A stretch of 64,000 bases of DNA, taken from positions 1-64,000 of the forward strand of contig JAFMVE010000015.1 of assembly GCA_025499705.1 (NCBI GenBank). Direction: 5' to 3'. The position numbers and the translations under genes were made by a program. The notes beneath the pieces were generated by a model. It ran no database searches. It was not told where the DNA came from and saw only the letters and a list, made by a program, of their open reading frames with translations. The DNA is from Carboxylicivirga caseinilyticus (lineage in GTDB: Bacteria > Bacteroidota > Bacteroidia > Bacteroidales > Marinilabiliaceae). Below are positions 1 to 8,076 of the stretch, in pieces; positions within the stretch are counted from its first letter, which is position 1; every line of letters begins with the position of its first letter.

Positions 1-1
1 C

Positions 2-46
2 AATTCAAATCGTCACGCTATTAAAAATCGCTACAAGTACGACTAA
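2..46 (+). CDS. possible 3' end of an upstream gene (partial)
   Basis: An open frame enters from the left edge and stops with TAA at 44-46. It encodes 14 residues ending HAIKNRYKYD. The fragment is basic and reads like a real C-terminus, but it is too short to name. Another frame stops at 22-24, so the frame choice is uncertain. It would run convergently with the minus-strand gene that ends at 76. Confidence 0.3.
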   Translation, partial: NSNRHAIKNRYKYD

Positions 47-75
47 CAAAGAATTTCAAAGATCGTTTTTTAATC

Positions 76-792
76 TTAATCGCCCACTAGTGTCTTTTTA
101 TAAAGGTTTATTAATTCCTCTGAGTTGCCTAAAATCTCATCTATTTTGGCATTCTGCATGGCAGCATCTTGTTGGTTTTTAAACCTTGATAAAATAATTA
201 TTTTTAAATCTGTACCTAGGTATCCGGCATATGTTTCAAAAGGTGTCTGAATGTTATTTTTCTTATATAGGGCAACCCATTCTTTCGTTAAACTTTTTAA
301 CTCATCCATTTTGCCTGGGATAGCAAATAATTCCATGTATTCGATATAGTTGTTGCCTTCTTCTCCTTTTAATCCTTCTGGCCAATAAGAGAGTGATTTA
401 CTCCAGTAAATAATAAATGATTTGTTCCTCGAATAGGTATCGTCATAAAGTTTAAACATATTATCCCATCCTTCCTTGTCAGCCTCATAGACTTCATTAA
501 ATGCCTTGTTTATGCTGTCGACATAGGCTATTTTTTGTCCCATTGGTATGGAAAAGTATATGTTATACTCATCGTCACTAAACGTATGTATTGGATATTT
601 GAAGCTATGGTCCGCCAAAAACTGAACATTGGCTTTCACTGCATCCAGATATTCAAAATACATCGAAGGTTTTACCTGATCTTCCATTAGGAAAAAGGGA
701 CGATACTTCACCTCTTCTTTTTCCTGAGAGATGATGATGCAAGGCAGTGATAAAAACATTATCAACATTGCCGCACTAATCTTTTTAATCAT
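76..792 (-). CDS. secreted protein of unknown function, possibly two ferredoxin-like halves
   Basis: The protein has 238 residues from the ATG at 792. That start puts an ordinary signal peptide (MIKKISAAMLIMFLSLPCII) at the N-terminus; the longer open frame upstream would bury it. The mature part has no motif I recognise. The C-terminal half (YMELFAIPGKMDELKSLTKE, then a beta-rich stretch) has the beta-alpha-beta-beta rhythm of dimeric alpha/beta barrel (ABM-like) domains, and the N-terminal half may repeat it; that fold guess is inference. There is no lipobox, so it is probably periplasmic or exported. It is monocistronic, with a -33/-7 promoter at 830-860. Confidence 0.75.
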   Translation of the reverse strand: MIKKISAAMLIMFLSLPCIIISQEKEEVKYRPFFLMEDQVKPSMYFEYLDAVKANVQFLADHSFKYPIHTFSDDEYNIYFSIPMGQKIAYVDSINKAFNEVYEADKEGWDNMFKLYDDTYSRNKSFIIYWSKSLSYWPEGLKGEEGNNYIEYMELFAIPGKMDELKSLTKEWVALYKKNNIQTPFETYAGYLGTDLKIIILSRFKNQQDAAMQNAKIDEILGNSEELINLYKKTLVGD

Positions 793-829
793 AATGTAAT
801 GGTTTAAATTAATAATTAGGAAGTAACGC

Positions 830-860
830 TCAATATACACTGAAAGTAAAGTTGTGTCAA
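830..860 (-). promoter_or_regulatory. Bacteroidota-type promoter of the secreted protein gene
   Basis: Read on the minus strand there is a TTG at 858-860, a 20-base spacer and TATATTGA at 830-837. This is close to the -33 TTG / -7 TAnnTTTG consensus. It gives a 5' UTR of about 30 nt before the ATG at 792. Confidence 0.5.
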
Positions 861-955
861 TATAAAATTCTGATTATTAATTTGTTAAATATTTAAAGTG
901 GAGAAGTTGGATAAGCTTCACCTTGTTTAGATATTTTTAACCTTAGAATGTTTTA

Positions 956-983
956 TTGAGCCCGATTTGTTTTACTACTTTTG
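956..983 (+). promoter_or_regulatory. promoter of the corA leader transcript
   Basis: The -7 box TACTTTTG (976-983) matches TAnnTTTG exactly, and a TTG lies at 956-958 with a 17-base spacer. Transcription should start near 989-990, about 20 nt before the upstream ORF. The whole leader described at 1011-1110 would therefore be in the mRNA. Confidence 0.55.
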
Positions 984-1010
984 TGCCATTAATTTTTGAG
1001 CTGAATCATT

Positions 1011-1061
1011 ATGGACGAAGGCCCCGGAAATAGTACAATAAAAATATTAATCTTCCTGTAA
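1011..1061 (+). CDS. 16-codon leader peptide (uORF) of corA
   Basis: An ATG at 1011 opens a frame of 16 codons closed by TAA at 1059-1061. The peptide is MDEGPGNSTIKILIFL: two acidic residues and a proline directly after the start, then a hydrophobic tail. Acidic residues and prolines right after the start are the features linked to ribosome destabilisation at low Mg2+ in the E. coli mgtL leader peptide (known mechanism; its operation here is inference). The ORF spans segment 1 and enters segment 2 of the RNA structures in the next entry, so translating it would change leader folding. Whether it is translated cannot be told from sequence alone. Confidence 0.5.
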   Translation: MDEGPGNSTIKILIFL

Positions 1062-1110
1062 GGGGCTTTATCGGCTTCCTTGCAGGCTAATGATGTAAGG
1101 AGGCACTACA
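1011..1110 (+). promoter_or_regulatory. corA 5' leader with mutually exclusive hairpins, SD-sequestering
   Basis: Four segments can be read directly. Segment 1 (1018-1025, AAGGCCCC) pairs with segment 2 (1062-1069, GGGGCTTT), 8 pairs. Segment 3 (1074-1084) pairs with segment 4 (1094-1104), 11 pairs including two G-U, loop 1085-1093; segment 4 contains the Shine-Dalgarno AAGGAGG. Segment 3 can instead pair with 1057-1065, because TGTAAGG occurs both before it and after it. The 1:2 + 3:4 form hides the SD and the 2:3 form exposes it. Such a strong SD is itself unusual in Bacteroidota. I do not recognise it as an M-box or any other known riboswitch. Confidence 0.6.
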
Positions 1111-2040
1111 ATGCTAAAAATCTTCAAAACATTCGGAGGTTATGTTGAAATCAACGAGCCTAAAAATGAATGCTGGATTAATGCCAATAATCCAACTACC
1201 GATGAAATTAAAAGACTTACTGATGAGTTTGGTATGCCAATGGATATTGTTAACGATATTCTGGATCAGGATGAACGACCACGTATTGAATTTGATGATC
1301 AGTGGACATTAATAATAATGCGAATTCCGGTTAGAGCGCATGATCTGCGTGTTCCCTTTTATACCATACCTTTGGGGATATTCATTAAAGATAATTATAC
1401 ACTTACGCTTTGTTTGCAGGATAATGAAGTGTTACCTGCAGAAGGTCCATCGCCTTTTCGAGATCAGTATCAACAGATAACAGATGGAGTGAATTTTATT
1501 CTTCGTTTATTCTTGCGTTCCGGTTGGTTGTATTTGAAGTATTTAAAACAGATTAATCAGATTACTGCTTCTATTGAACAGGATCTGGAAAAATCGATTA
1601 AGAATAAAGAACTGAATAAGTTACTTTATATGGAAAAGTGCCTTGTGTATTTTATTACATCAATAAAAGGTAACGAAATGGTTCTGGCACGCTTGAGAAA
1701 TTCCAGAAAAATTACTTCCGAGATCAACGAAGATCTGCTTGAAGATGCCATGATTGAGAATAAGCAGGCCCTGGAAATTGCCCAAATATATTCCGATATT
1801 CAAAGTGGTATGATGGATGCATTTGCTTCCGTTATTTCAAATAACCTGAATGTGGTGATGAAACAATTGACGCTTATTTCAATTATTTTAATGATACCCA
1901 CTTTAATAGCAAGTTTTTATGGGATGAATGTTCCTAACTATATGGAAAATTGGCAATGGGCAATGCCTGCTATTTTGCTTGGATCACTGGTTCTTTCAAT
2001 TCTGGGAGTTCTTTTATTTCGCAAAAGGCAGTGGTTTTAA
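1111..2040 (+). CDS. corA: CorA-family Mg2+ transporter
   Basis: This 309-residue inner-membrane protein belongs to the CorA (MIT) family, homopentameric channels that import Mg2+ (and sometimes Co2+ or Ni2+). The signature Y-G-M-N is at residues 270-273, at the end of the first of two C-terminal transmembrane helices, and is followed by the usual short loop and second helix. The N-terminal 240 residues are the acidic, helical cytoplasmic funnel. The length is normal. The ATG at 1111 is preceded by TAAGGAGG, and a structured leader with a uORF lies directly upstream. A terminator follows at 2064-2094. The next gene is a CNNM/CorC-type protein, so the pair forms a likely Mg2+ homeostasis locus. 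Confidence 0.95.
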   Translation: MLKIFKTFGGYVEINEPKNECWINANNPTTDEIKRLTDEFGMPMDIVNDILDQDERPRIEFDDQWTLIIMRIPVRAHDLRVPFYTIPLGIFIKDNYTLTLCLQDNEVLPAEGPSPFRDQYQQITDGVNFILRLFLRSGWLYLKYLKQINQITASIEQDLEKSIKNKELNKLLYMEKCLVYFITSIKGNEMVLARLRNSRKITSEINEDLLEDAMIENKQALEIAQIYSDIQSGMMDAFASVISNNLNVVMKQLTLISIILMIPTLIASFYGMNVPNYMENWQWAMPAILLGSLVLSILGVLLFRKRQWF

Positions 2041-2063
2041 CACAATGTCACAATAAATAGAAG

Positions 2064-2094
2064 AGACGAGGGTAGCAATATCTTCGTCTTTTTT
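2064..2094 (+). terminator. intrinsic terminator after corA
   Basis: AGACGAGGGT (2064-2073) pairs with ATCTTCGTCT (2080-2089), 10 pairs with two G-U and a 6-base loop, followed by a run of T. It separates corA from the CNNM gene. Confidence 0.75.
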
Positions 2095-2138
2095 GCTTTA
2101 GCAAATTGTGTTAAAGTTTTTATCTTTAAAACAAAAAG

Positions 2139-3200
2139 ATGATTTTACTGCTGGCCTACCTTTTCTTAGCTCTTTTTGTTTCGTTTTTGTGTTCCATAAT
2201 GGAATCCGTTTTATTATCCACACCTCAGGCATTTCTGCTTGTAAAACAAGAAAAAGGAAATTCGTGGGCCGGGCAATTTATTGAATTTAAATCCAATGTT
2301 GATAAACCTTTGTCAGCAATTTTGTCATTAAATACTGTTGCTCATACTATTGGAGCTGCAGGTGTTGGTGCTCAGGCGGTAAAAGTTTTTGGTGAAGCTT
2401 CATTTGGAATTGTTTCGGCAATACTTACCATTTTGATTCTGATCGTTACTGAGATCATTCCCAAAACAATCGGAGCAAGGTATTGGAGGAATCTGGCCGG
2501 TTTTACTTCTTTTACTATCCGATTGATGATAATAGTTACTTATCCGTTGGTAATCATGTCAGCTTTTATCACCAAAATATTTTCTAAGAATTATAAAGAG
2601 AATGTAGTAAGCAGGGAAGAGATAGCTGCTCTGGCCAGTATTGGAGCAGATGAAGGTGTTTTTTCTGATAAGGAACATAAAATTATTCAAAATATTTTGC
2701 GGCTTAAAAATATTAAGGTAAAAGAAATAATGACTCCGCGTGTGGTAATTACATTGGCCAGCGAAGAAATGACTCTTGGTGAATTTTTTAAAAACAAAGA
2801 TTTTTTGAAGTTTTCAAGAATACCAGTCTATTCAGGTAATGATGAAAATATTACCGGTATTGTCTTTCTGCAAAACGTCTATGAAAAACTGGCTGATGAT
2901 AAGCATGATGTCAGGCTAAAAGAGATTAAAAAAGAAGTTCAGTTTTTCCCAAGTCATATGGAACTGTTCTCAATATGGGAGAATTTACTTGATAAGCATC
3001 AGCATATGGCAGTAATTGTCGATGAGTATGGCGGATTGGATGGTATTGTTACGATGGAAGATATTATTGAAACACTTCTTGGATTGGAAATTGTTGATGA
3101 AAACGATACCATTGTTGATATGCAGAAATATGCCAGGGAACGGTGGGCTAATCGCCAGACAAAATTTATCATGCTCGAAAACCTGGGAGATAAACAGTAA
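2139..3200 (+). CDS. CNNM/CorC-family (DUF21 + CBS) membrane protein
   Basis: The protein has 353 residues. The N-terminal 140 or so contain three to four hydrophobic helices of a DUF21/CNNM domain, including the polar stretch EIIPKTIGARYW typical of the family. A CBS pair follows from about residue 185 (VKEIMTPRVV; then VIVDEYGGLDGIVTMEDIIE). CNNM/CorC proteins take part in Mg2+ or Co2+ efflux, with the CBS pair binding ATP-Mg. It lacks the extra C-terminal CorC_HlyC domain of longer relatives, which is normal for this short type. It follows corA in the same direction but behind a terminator. TATCTTTA just upstream is a weak -7 box of its own. Confidence 0.9.
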   Translation: MILLLAYLFLALFVSFLCSIMESVLLSTPQAFLLVKQEKGNSWAGQFIEFKSNVDKPLSAILSLNTVAHTIGAAGVGAQAVKVFGEASFGIVSAILTILILIVTEIIPKTIGARYWRNLAGFTSFTIRLMIIVTYPLVIMSAFITKIFSKNYKENVVSREEIAALASIGADEGVFSDKEHKIIQNILRLKNIKVKEIMTPRVVITLASEEMTLGEFFKNKDFLKFSRIPVYSGNDENITGIVFLQNVYEKLADDKHDVRLKEIKKEVQFFPSHMELFSIWENLLDKHQHMAVIVDEYGGLDGIVTMEDIIETLLGLEIVDENDTIVDMQKYARERWANRQTKFIMLENLGDKQ

Positions 3201-3369
3201 GAATTCAGTTGATTAGAATAATAATGTAATAAATCGATAGAAGTTAAGATAAATGATTTTCCATAAATCTTAAATATTCCTACATCCATCAAAGCGAAAT
3301 GTTCATATCTGTAAAATATTGACATTGTAATATATTCAGTCGTACATTTGCTTAACAACAATCTGGAAT

Positions 3370-3849
3370 ATGAGAATAAGGAATATCATATTTATTTTAC
3401 TTCTGGTTTTAATCTGGAGTTGTGAGAAGGAGGAAATTGATCCTGGCTTCATGGGTATTACTGAAACCGATGATACAGGTATTATTCTTAAGTCTGACGA
3501 CAACGACTGGCAATTCTATGAGAGCTGGAGTAATAATATTGAATCCTTATTTAATAATGGTTTTGAAACAGATTGCAGTCTCGATAGTTATTTGTATCAG
3601 GTCTCAGCTTATCCAAATCCTTGTATAGATAACTGCTATCTTAAGATCAGTATGCCAATGGGGCACACATTTCATTATCGAATTGTTGATGAAGATTTAA
3701 ATGTGTTGTTAAGTGGTCAGACAGAAAGTACTTCCTTAAAAATAGACGTGTCGGAGTTGGGTAAAACAAGTGAAGTGGTGCGTATGTACTACAAAATTAT
3801 TAATCACTCTTGTGAATTAAGAGGACACGGTGATATTCTTATTCAGTAA
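3370..3849 (+). CDS. small lipoprotein with a T9SS-sorting-domain-like C-terminus
   Basis: The protein has 159 residues. The N-terminus is a lipoprotein signal: a hydrophobic stretch ending LIWSC, with Cys18 followed by E-K-E-E. The C-terminal 85 residues begin VSAYPNPC and run through IVDEDLNVLLSGQ and LKIDVSEL. This is the beta-sandwich pattern of T9SS C-terminal sorting domains (YPNP, D..G, then I-D-V-S-L). It lacks the usual final Q-K-V/I-x-K and carries extra cysteines. The function is unknown. A lipoprotein anchor together with a CTD-like fold is uncommon, and the domain may serve here as a structural module only. Confidence 0.7.
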   Translation: MRIRNIIFILLLVLIWSCEKEEIDPGFMGITETDDTGIILKSDDNDWQFYESWSNNIESLFNNGFETDCSLDSYLYQVSAYPNPCIDNCYLKISMPMGHTFHYRIVDEDLNVLLSGQTESTSLKIDVSELGKTSEVVRMYYKIINHSCELRGHGDILIQ

Positions 3850-4015
3850 GATTTAATTAATTGAAAGTTAAGAAATGTAGTTTGGTTACAAATATTAACT
3901 AAACTAATTCAATCACTAATACTTTTACGTTAATTTTCCGCATTAAATCCAATAAAACAAATTTCCTTATATTTGAAGCTTGTCAAATAGTCAGATAGCT
4001 TGATAAGAGATTATA

Positions 4016-5830
4016 ATGGAAATCAGAAGAACCTTTGATTTGCTTACCAACCTTAAGCACAATATTCAGAAGGATGATATATTGTGTGCCAAGCGCAATA
4101 AGGAGTGGGTAAAATTTAGTGTGAATGAGTACAGTGAGCAAGCTCGTCTTTTTAGTTACGGTTTGCTTGAGTTAGGGTTTAAAAAGGGCGATAAAATTGC
4201 CACGGTAACCAATAACCGGCCGGAGTGGAACTTTGTTGATATGGGAATGTCAATGATTGGAGTAGTACATGTTCCGATTTACCCTACGATATCTGATGAA
4301 GAATATAAATATATTTTGGAGCACAGTGATGCCAAAATATTAATTGTTTCAGATGTAACTCTTTATAACCGACTTAAAGAGGTTGCTGCAAACATCGAAA
4401 GCATTGAAGAGGTTTATACCTTTAATGATATACCTGAGGCAAAAAACTGGACTGAAATCACTCAACTGGGAGAGAAGCATCGTATCTCGTGGAAAGATAA
4501 ATTCAAAGAGATAAGAGATTCTATAAGTGATGAAGAATTAGTTTCTATCATTTATACTTCCGGCACAACAGGGAATCCTAAAGGAGTGATGTTGAGTCAT
4601 AAAAACTTCATGAGCAATATGAAGGATGCTTATCCACTCTTCCCTCTTTCTCCAAAGGATAATGTGTTAAGTTTCCTGCCCCTTTGTCATGTATATGAGC
4701 GGATGATTAATTATCTGTATCAATACAATGGATGTAGTATTTACTATGCCGAGAATCTGGGTACCATTGCTCAGAATCTGGTTGAAATAAAAGCTTCAGC
4801 TTTTGTAACAGTACCGCGTGTTATTGAAAGGATTTACGATAAATTGGTTGCAAAAGGAAATGATCTTTCGGGCTTAAAGAAGGTTTTGTTTTTCTGGGCA
4901 ATGCATTTAGGAGAACGATATAGGGCAAACGGGAAAAATTATCCTTTGTATGCTATAAAATTGAAAATCGCCCGTAAGCTAATCTTTTCGAAATGGCAAA
5001 AAGCATTCGGAGGGAATTTACGTTTTGTAGTTAGCGGTGGTGCAGCTTTGCAGCCACGTTTGAGTCGCCTGTTTTTTGCAGCCGGAATTCCATTGATGGA
5101 AGGTTATGGATTGACAGAAACAGCCCCGGTTATTGCGGCTAATTATATTGCGGAACCAGGCAATTTGAAGATTGGAACCGTAGGCCCCGTTTTTAAAAGT
5201 GTTCAGGTCAAGATAGATGATGATGGAGAGATTCTGGCCAAAGGTCCGAATATTATGATGGGTTACTATAAAGATCAGCAAAACACTGATGAGGTAATTG
5301 ATAATGATGGATGGTTTCATACTGGTGATATTGGTACTTTGCTTAATGATAAGTTTTTAAAGATAACCGATCGCAAAAAAGAGATGTTTAAGCTGTCGAA
5401 TGGTAAATATATAGCACCTCAGGCAATTGAAAATCTTCTGAAAGAATCAGATTTTATAGAGCAAGCCATCATTGTAGGGGAGAGCGAAAAGTTTGCCGGT
5501 TCAATCATTGCCCCTAATTTTGAGTTTTTGCATATGTGGGCACATGAGCATAAGATTCATTTTAGAGATAATAAAGAGTTGATTGCAGATGAGAAAGTAC
5601 TGGCCATCTTCAGAAAAGAAGTACACCGCTTTAACAAACAGTTGGGTACCCATGAGCAGATTAAACGTTTTCGAATGGTTTGTGATAACTGGTCAGCACC
5701 AACAGGTGAACTTTCTCCGACATTAAAGCTTCGCCGACGTGTTATCTATAAAAAGTATGCTGATATTCTGCGTCAAATGTATGATTATCATGAATCGGAA
5801 GAAAACCGCGGATCCATTAGTTTTAACTAA
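4016..5830 (+). CDS. long-chain acyl-CoA synthetase (AMP-forming)
   Basis: This 604-residue ANL-superfamily enzyme should activate fatty acids: fatty acid + ATP + CoA to acyl-CoA + AMP + PPi. The AMP-binding P-loop YTSGTTGNPKG is at residues 180-190, followed by the FLPLCHVYER motif of long-chain ligases. GYGLTETAP (motif A5) and WFHTGDIG with TDRKKEMFKLSNGKYIAP (hinge and A8) are all intact. It resembles FadD15/bubblegum-type ligases, so it is cytoplasmic or membrane-associated. It is monocistronic, with a -7 box TATATTTG at 3968-3975 and a terminator just after the stop. Confidence 0.93.
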   Translation: MEIRRTFDLLTNLKHNIQKDDILCAKRNKEWVKFSVNEYSEQARLFSYGLLELGFKKGDKIATVTNNRPEWNFVDMGMSMIGVVHVPIYPTISDEEYKYILEHSDAKILIVSDVTLYNRLKEVAANIESIEEVYTFNDIPEAKNWTEITQLGEKHRISWKDKFKEIRDSISDEELVSIIYTSGTTGNPKGVMLSHKNFMSNMKDAYPLFPLSPKDNVLSFLPLCHVYERMINYLYQYNGCSIYYAENLGTIAQNLVEIKASAFVTVPRVIERIYDKLVAKGNDLSGLKKVLFFWAMHLGERYRANGKNYPLYAIKLKIARKLIFSKWQKAFGGNLRFVVSGGAALQPRLSRLFFAAGIPLMEGYGLTETAPVIAANYIAEPGNLKIGTVGPVFKSVQVKIDDDGEILAKGPNIMMGYYKDQQNTDEVIDNDGWFHTGDIGTLLNDKFLKITDRKKEMFKLSNGKYIAPQAIENLLKESDFIEQAIIVGESEKFAGSIIAPNFEFLHMWAHEHKIHFRDNKELIADEKVLAIFRKEVHRFNKQLGTHEQIKRFRMVCDNWSAPTGELSPTLKLRRRVIYKKYADILRQMYDYHESEENRGSISFN

Positions 5831-5838
5831 TATATTTC

Positions 5839-5867
5839 AACTCCTCGTTATGAAACGGGGAGTTTTT
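5839..5867 (+). terminator. intrinsic terminator after the acyl-CoA synthetase gene
   Basis: AACTCCTCGTT (5839-5849) pairs with AACGGGGAGTT (5854-5864), 11 pairs with one G-U and an ATGA loop, followed by T's. It abuts the stop codon of the convergent symporter gene. Confidence 0.85.
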
Positions 5868-7314
5868 ATTTGTTTCTCCATCGGGTGATGATGAGTAATC
5901 CAAAGAATGTAATCAGTCCATTAAGGATTAGTTTTTCGAAACCCATTGGCGCTCCAAACCAGGCTTTTGAATTATAATCTACAATACCGATTAGAACAGG
6001 AGCAATTATTGCAATTAACGGAACCCAATAGTCTTTTACTTTTAGTTTTGTAAATAGTCCAAAGGAGTATAAGCCTAATAATGGCCCATAGGTATATCCT
6101 GCCAGATTAAAAATGGTACTGATGATACTATCGCTATTGAATATCCTGAAAAGTAGAATAACCAATGCCAATAAGAGACTAAAGCCAATATGAACGATAA
6201 AACGGATTTTTTTGGCTTGCTGTTCTGTTTTATTCTTTAGTCCAATTATATCAACCGAAAAGGATGTTGTTAATGAGGTAAGTGCCGAATCAGCACTTGA
6301 GTAGGCAGCTGCAACTAATCCTAAAATAAAAAATATCCCAACTATTTGCGGTAAATGACCACTTGTAGCAATGATGGGGAAAAGATCATCAGCATTTTTA
6401 GGAATGGCTATTCCCTGATTGTTTGCAAAAATGTAAAGTAAAACACCAAGTCCAAGAAATAATAAATTAACAGGTACAAAGGCAAATCCATACGAATGCA
6501 TATTTTTCTGAGCATCCTTCAGATTACGACAGGTAAGGTTCTTCTGCATCATATCCTGATCAAGTCCTGTCATCACAATAGTGATGAAGGCGCCTGAAAA
6601 GAATTGCTTTATGAAATGCTGTTTTGAACTCCAGTCGTCGAAAACAAAAATGGATGAATACTCGCTTTGAGAAATGGTGTTGATCATACTACCAAACGAT
6701 AGATTCATGCTTCTGGAGATGACAACAACAGTTATTCCAACGCTCAATAACATAAATAAAGTCTGCAAAGTATCTGTCCAGATGATGGTTTTGATACCTC
6801 CTTTAAATGTGTATAGCCAGATAAGCAGAATAGTAATTAATACAGTGGCTTCAAAAGGAACTTTAAAAGCTTCAAAAACGGTCAGTTGTAAAACGTTTGC
6901 AACCAGGTATAATCGAGCTGACGCACCAATGGTTCTTGATAAAAGAAACAAAAATGATCCTGATTTATACGACCAAAAACCAAAACGATCTTCGAGGTAT
7001 GAATAGATGGACGTAAGGTTTAATCGGTAATAGAGTGGAAGCAGGATGTGTGCAATAACCAGGTAACCCAGAAAATATCCCATAACCATTTGCATGTATG
7101 TCATGCCGGTAGAGCCAACCCATCCGGGCACCGAAATAAAGGTAACACCAGAAAGCGAGGCTCCAATCATTCCAATGGAAACAATGTACCAGGGTGACTG
7201 TTTGTTACCTCTGAAAAAAGTATCGTTATCGGCTTTTCGACCTGTTATTATTGAAATAGTAATTAAAACAGCAAAGTAGGCAGCTATGATTGAGGCTATC
7301 AGGATAGGATTCAT
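5866..7314 (-). CDS. sodium:solute symporter (SSS family)
   Basis: This 482-residue polytopic membrane protein has about 13 hydrophobic segments. SSS signatures are visible: the early GWVGSTGMTYMQM and GYFLGYL region, FKGGIKTIIWTDTLQTLFML, GLDQDMMQKNLTC, and AAYSSADSALTSLTTSFSVD in the sodium-site helix. The family couples uptake of sugars, amino acids, sialic acid or similar solutes to Na+. The substrate cannot be read from sequence, and no catabolic neighbour suggests one. A -7 box (TATATTTG on the minus strand) lies at 7332-7339, about 18 nt before the start. It is divergent from recR. Confidence 0.92.
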   Translation of the reverse strand: MNPILIASIIAAYFAVLITISIITGRKADNDTFFRGNKQSPWYIVSIGMIGASLSGVTFISVPGWVGSTGMTYMQMVMGYFLGYLVIAHILLPLYYRLNLTSIYSYLEDRFGFWSYKSGSFLFLLSRTIGASARLYLVANVLQLTVFEAFKVPFEATVLITILLIWLYTFKGGIKTIIWTDTLQTLFMLLSVGITVVVISRSMNLSFGSMINTISQSEYSSIFVFDDWSSKQHFIKQFFSGAFITIVMTGLDQDMMQKNLTCRNLKDAQKNMHSYGFAFVPVNLLFLGLGVLLYIFANNQGIAIPKNADDLFPIIATSGHLPQIVGIFFILGLVAAAYSSADSALTSLTTSFSVDIIGLKNKTEQQAKKIRFIVHIGFSLLLALVILLFRIFNSDSIISTIFNLAGYTYGPLLGLYSFGLFTKLKVKDYWVPLIAIIAPVLIGIVDYNSKAWFGAPMGFEKLILNGLITFFGLLIITRWRNK

Positions 7315-7424
7315 CTTTCTTAATTTGTATCCAAATATAATAGAATCTGTTTGATGTAAAAGAATCGACAGTTGATCTAAACAGGCAGTTCGATATCAGA
7401 AGCTGATTGCTGGTATCTTTTTAT

Positions 7425-7432
7425 TACCTTTG
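7425..7432 (+). promoter_or_regulatory. -7 box of the recR cluster
   Basis: TACCTTTG fits TAnnTTTG. Transcription should start near 7438-7440. The TTG at 7430 therefore lies inside the promoter and cannot be the recR start, which supports the ATG at 7454. Confidence 0.5.
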
Positions 7433-7453
7433 ACATCGAATCAAAAGAAGAAT

Positions 7454-8074
7454 ATGACCTCAGCCTCTTTTCCTTCAAAATTACTCGAATCGGCAGTTAA
7501 CGAATTTGCTAAATTGCCCGGTATAGGCCGAAAAACAGCCTTGCGTTTGGTTTTACACTTGCTTAAACAGGAAAGAGAAACTGTCTTTAAATTTTCTGAT
7601 TCTATCCGGTTGATGCGGGAAGAAATAATGTATTGTAAGAGTTGTCATAATATTTCGGATAGTGAAACTTGCCATATTTGTGCCAATACCAATCGAAATC
7701 ATGAATTGATATGTGTGGTGGAAAGTATCAGGGATGTGATGGCTATTGAAAATACACAGCAATTTGATGGAGTGTATCATGTTTTGGGAGGTGTAATTTC
7801 TCCAATGGATGGCATTGGTCCGGATGATTTGACGATAGGTCCACTTGAAGAAAAACTAAAAGCAGGGAATATAAGTGAGGTGGTTTTTGCACTAAGTACC
7901 ACCATGGAAGGAGATACAACCAATTTTTATTTATTTAAGAAGTTTGAAAAATACGGTGTAAGGATGACAACCATTGCCCGGGGAGTATCCATTGGCGATG
8001 AACTGGAATATACTGATGAGGTAACCTTGGGGAGGTCGTTGGTTAATCGATTACCGTTTGAAAATACTTTGTAA
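7454..8074 (+). CDS. recR: recombination mediator RecR
   Basis: The protein has 206 residues from the ATG at 7454. RecR acts with RecF/RecO to load RecA on SSB-coated single-stranded DNA at gaps. The order is canonical: helix-hairpin-helix ([20 protein letters not shown]), a four-cysteine zinc finger (C-K-S-C ... C-H-I-C), the Toprim domain starting [14 protein letters not shown], and [20 protein letters not shown] longer reading from TTG at 7430 would overlap the -7 box and is unlikely. It is first in a run of four same-strand genes: the next starts 2 bases after the stop. Confidence 0.97.
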   Translation: MTSASFPSKLLESAVNEFAKLPGIGRKTALRLVLHLLKQERETVFKFSDSIRLMREEIMYCKSCHNISDSETCHICANTNRNHELICVVESIRDVMAIENTQQFDGVYHVLGGVISPMDGIGPDDLTIGPLEEKLKAGNISEVVFALSTTMEGDTTNFYLFKKFEKYGVRMTTIARGVSIGDELEYTDEVTLGRSLVNRLPFENTL

Positions 8075-8076
8075 TT

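Noticed and set aside
1011-1110. Fluoride (crcB) or M-box riboswitch in the corA leader
   Set aside because: GGCTAATGA at 1085-1093 recalls part of the fluoride motif, but the flanking conserved bases and the pseudoknot partner are not present, and the M-box core is not seen either.
2999-3361. 120-codon minus-strand open frame
   Set aside because: It overlaps the CBS-domain end of the CNNM gene and the following gap, shows no protein motif, and has the composition of an antisense shadow.
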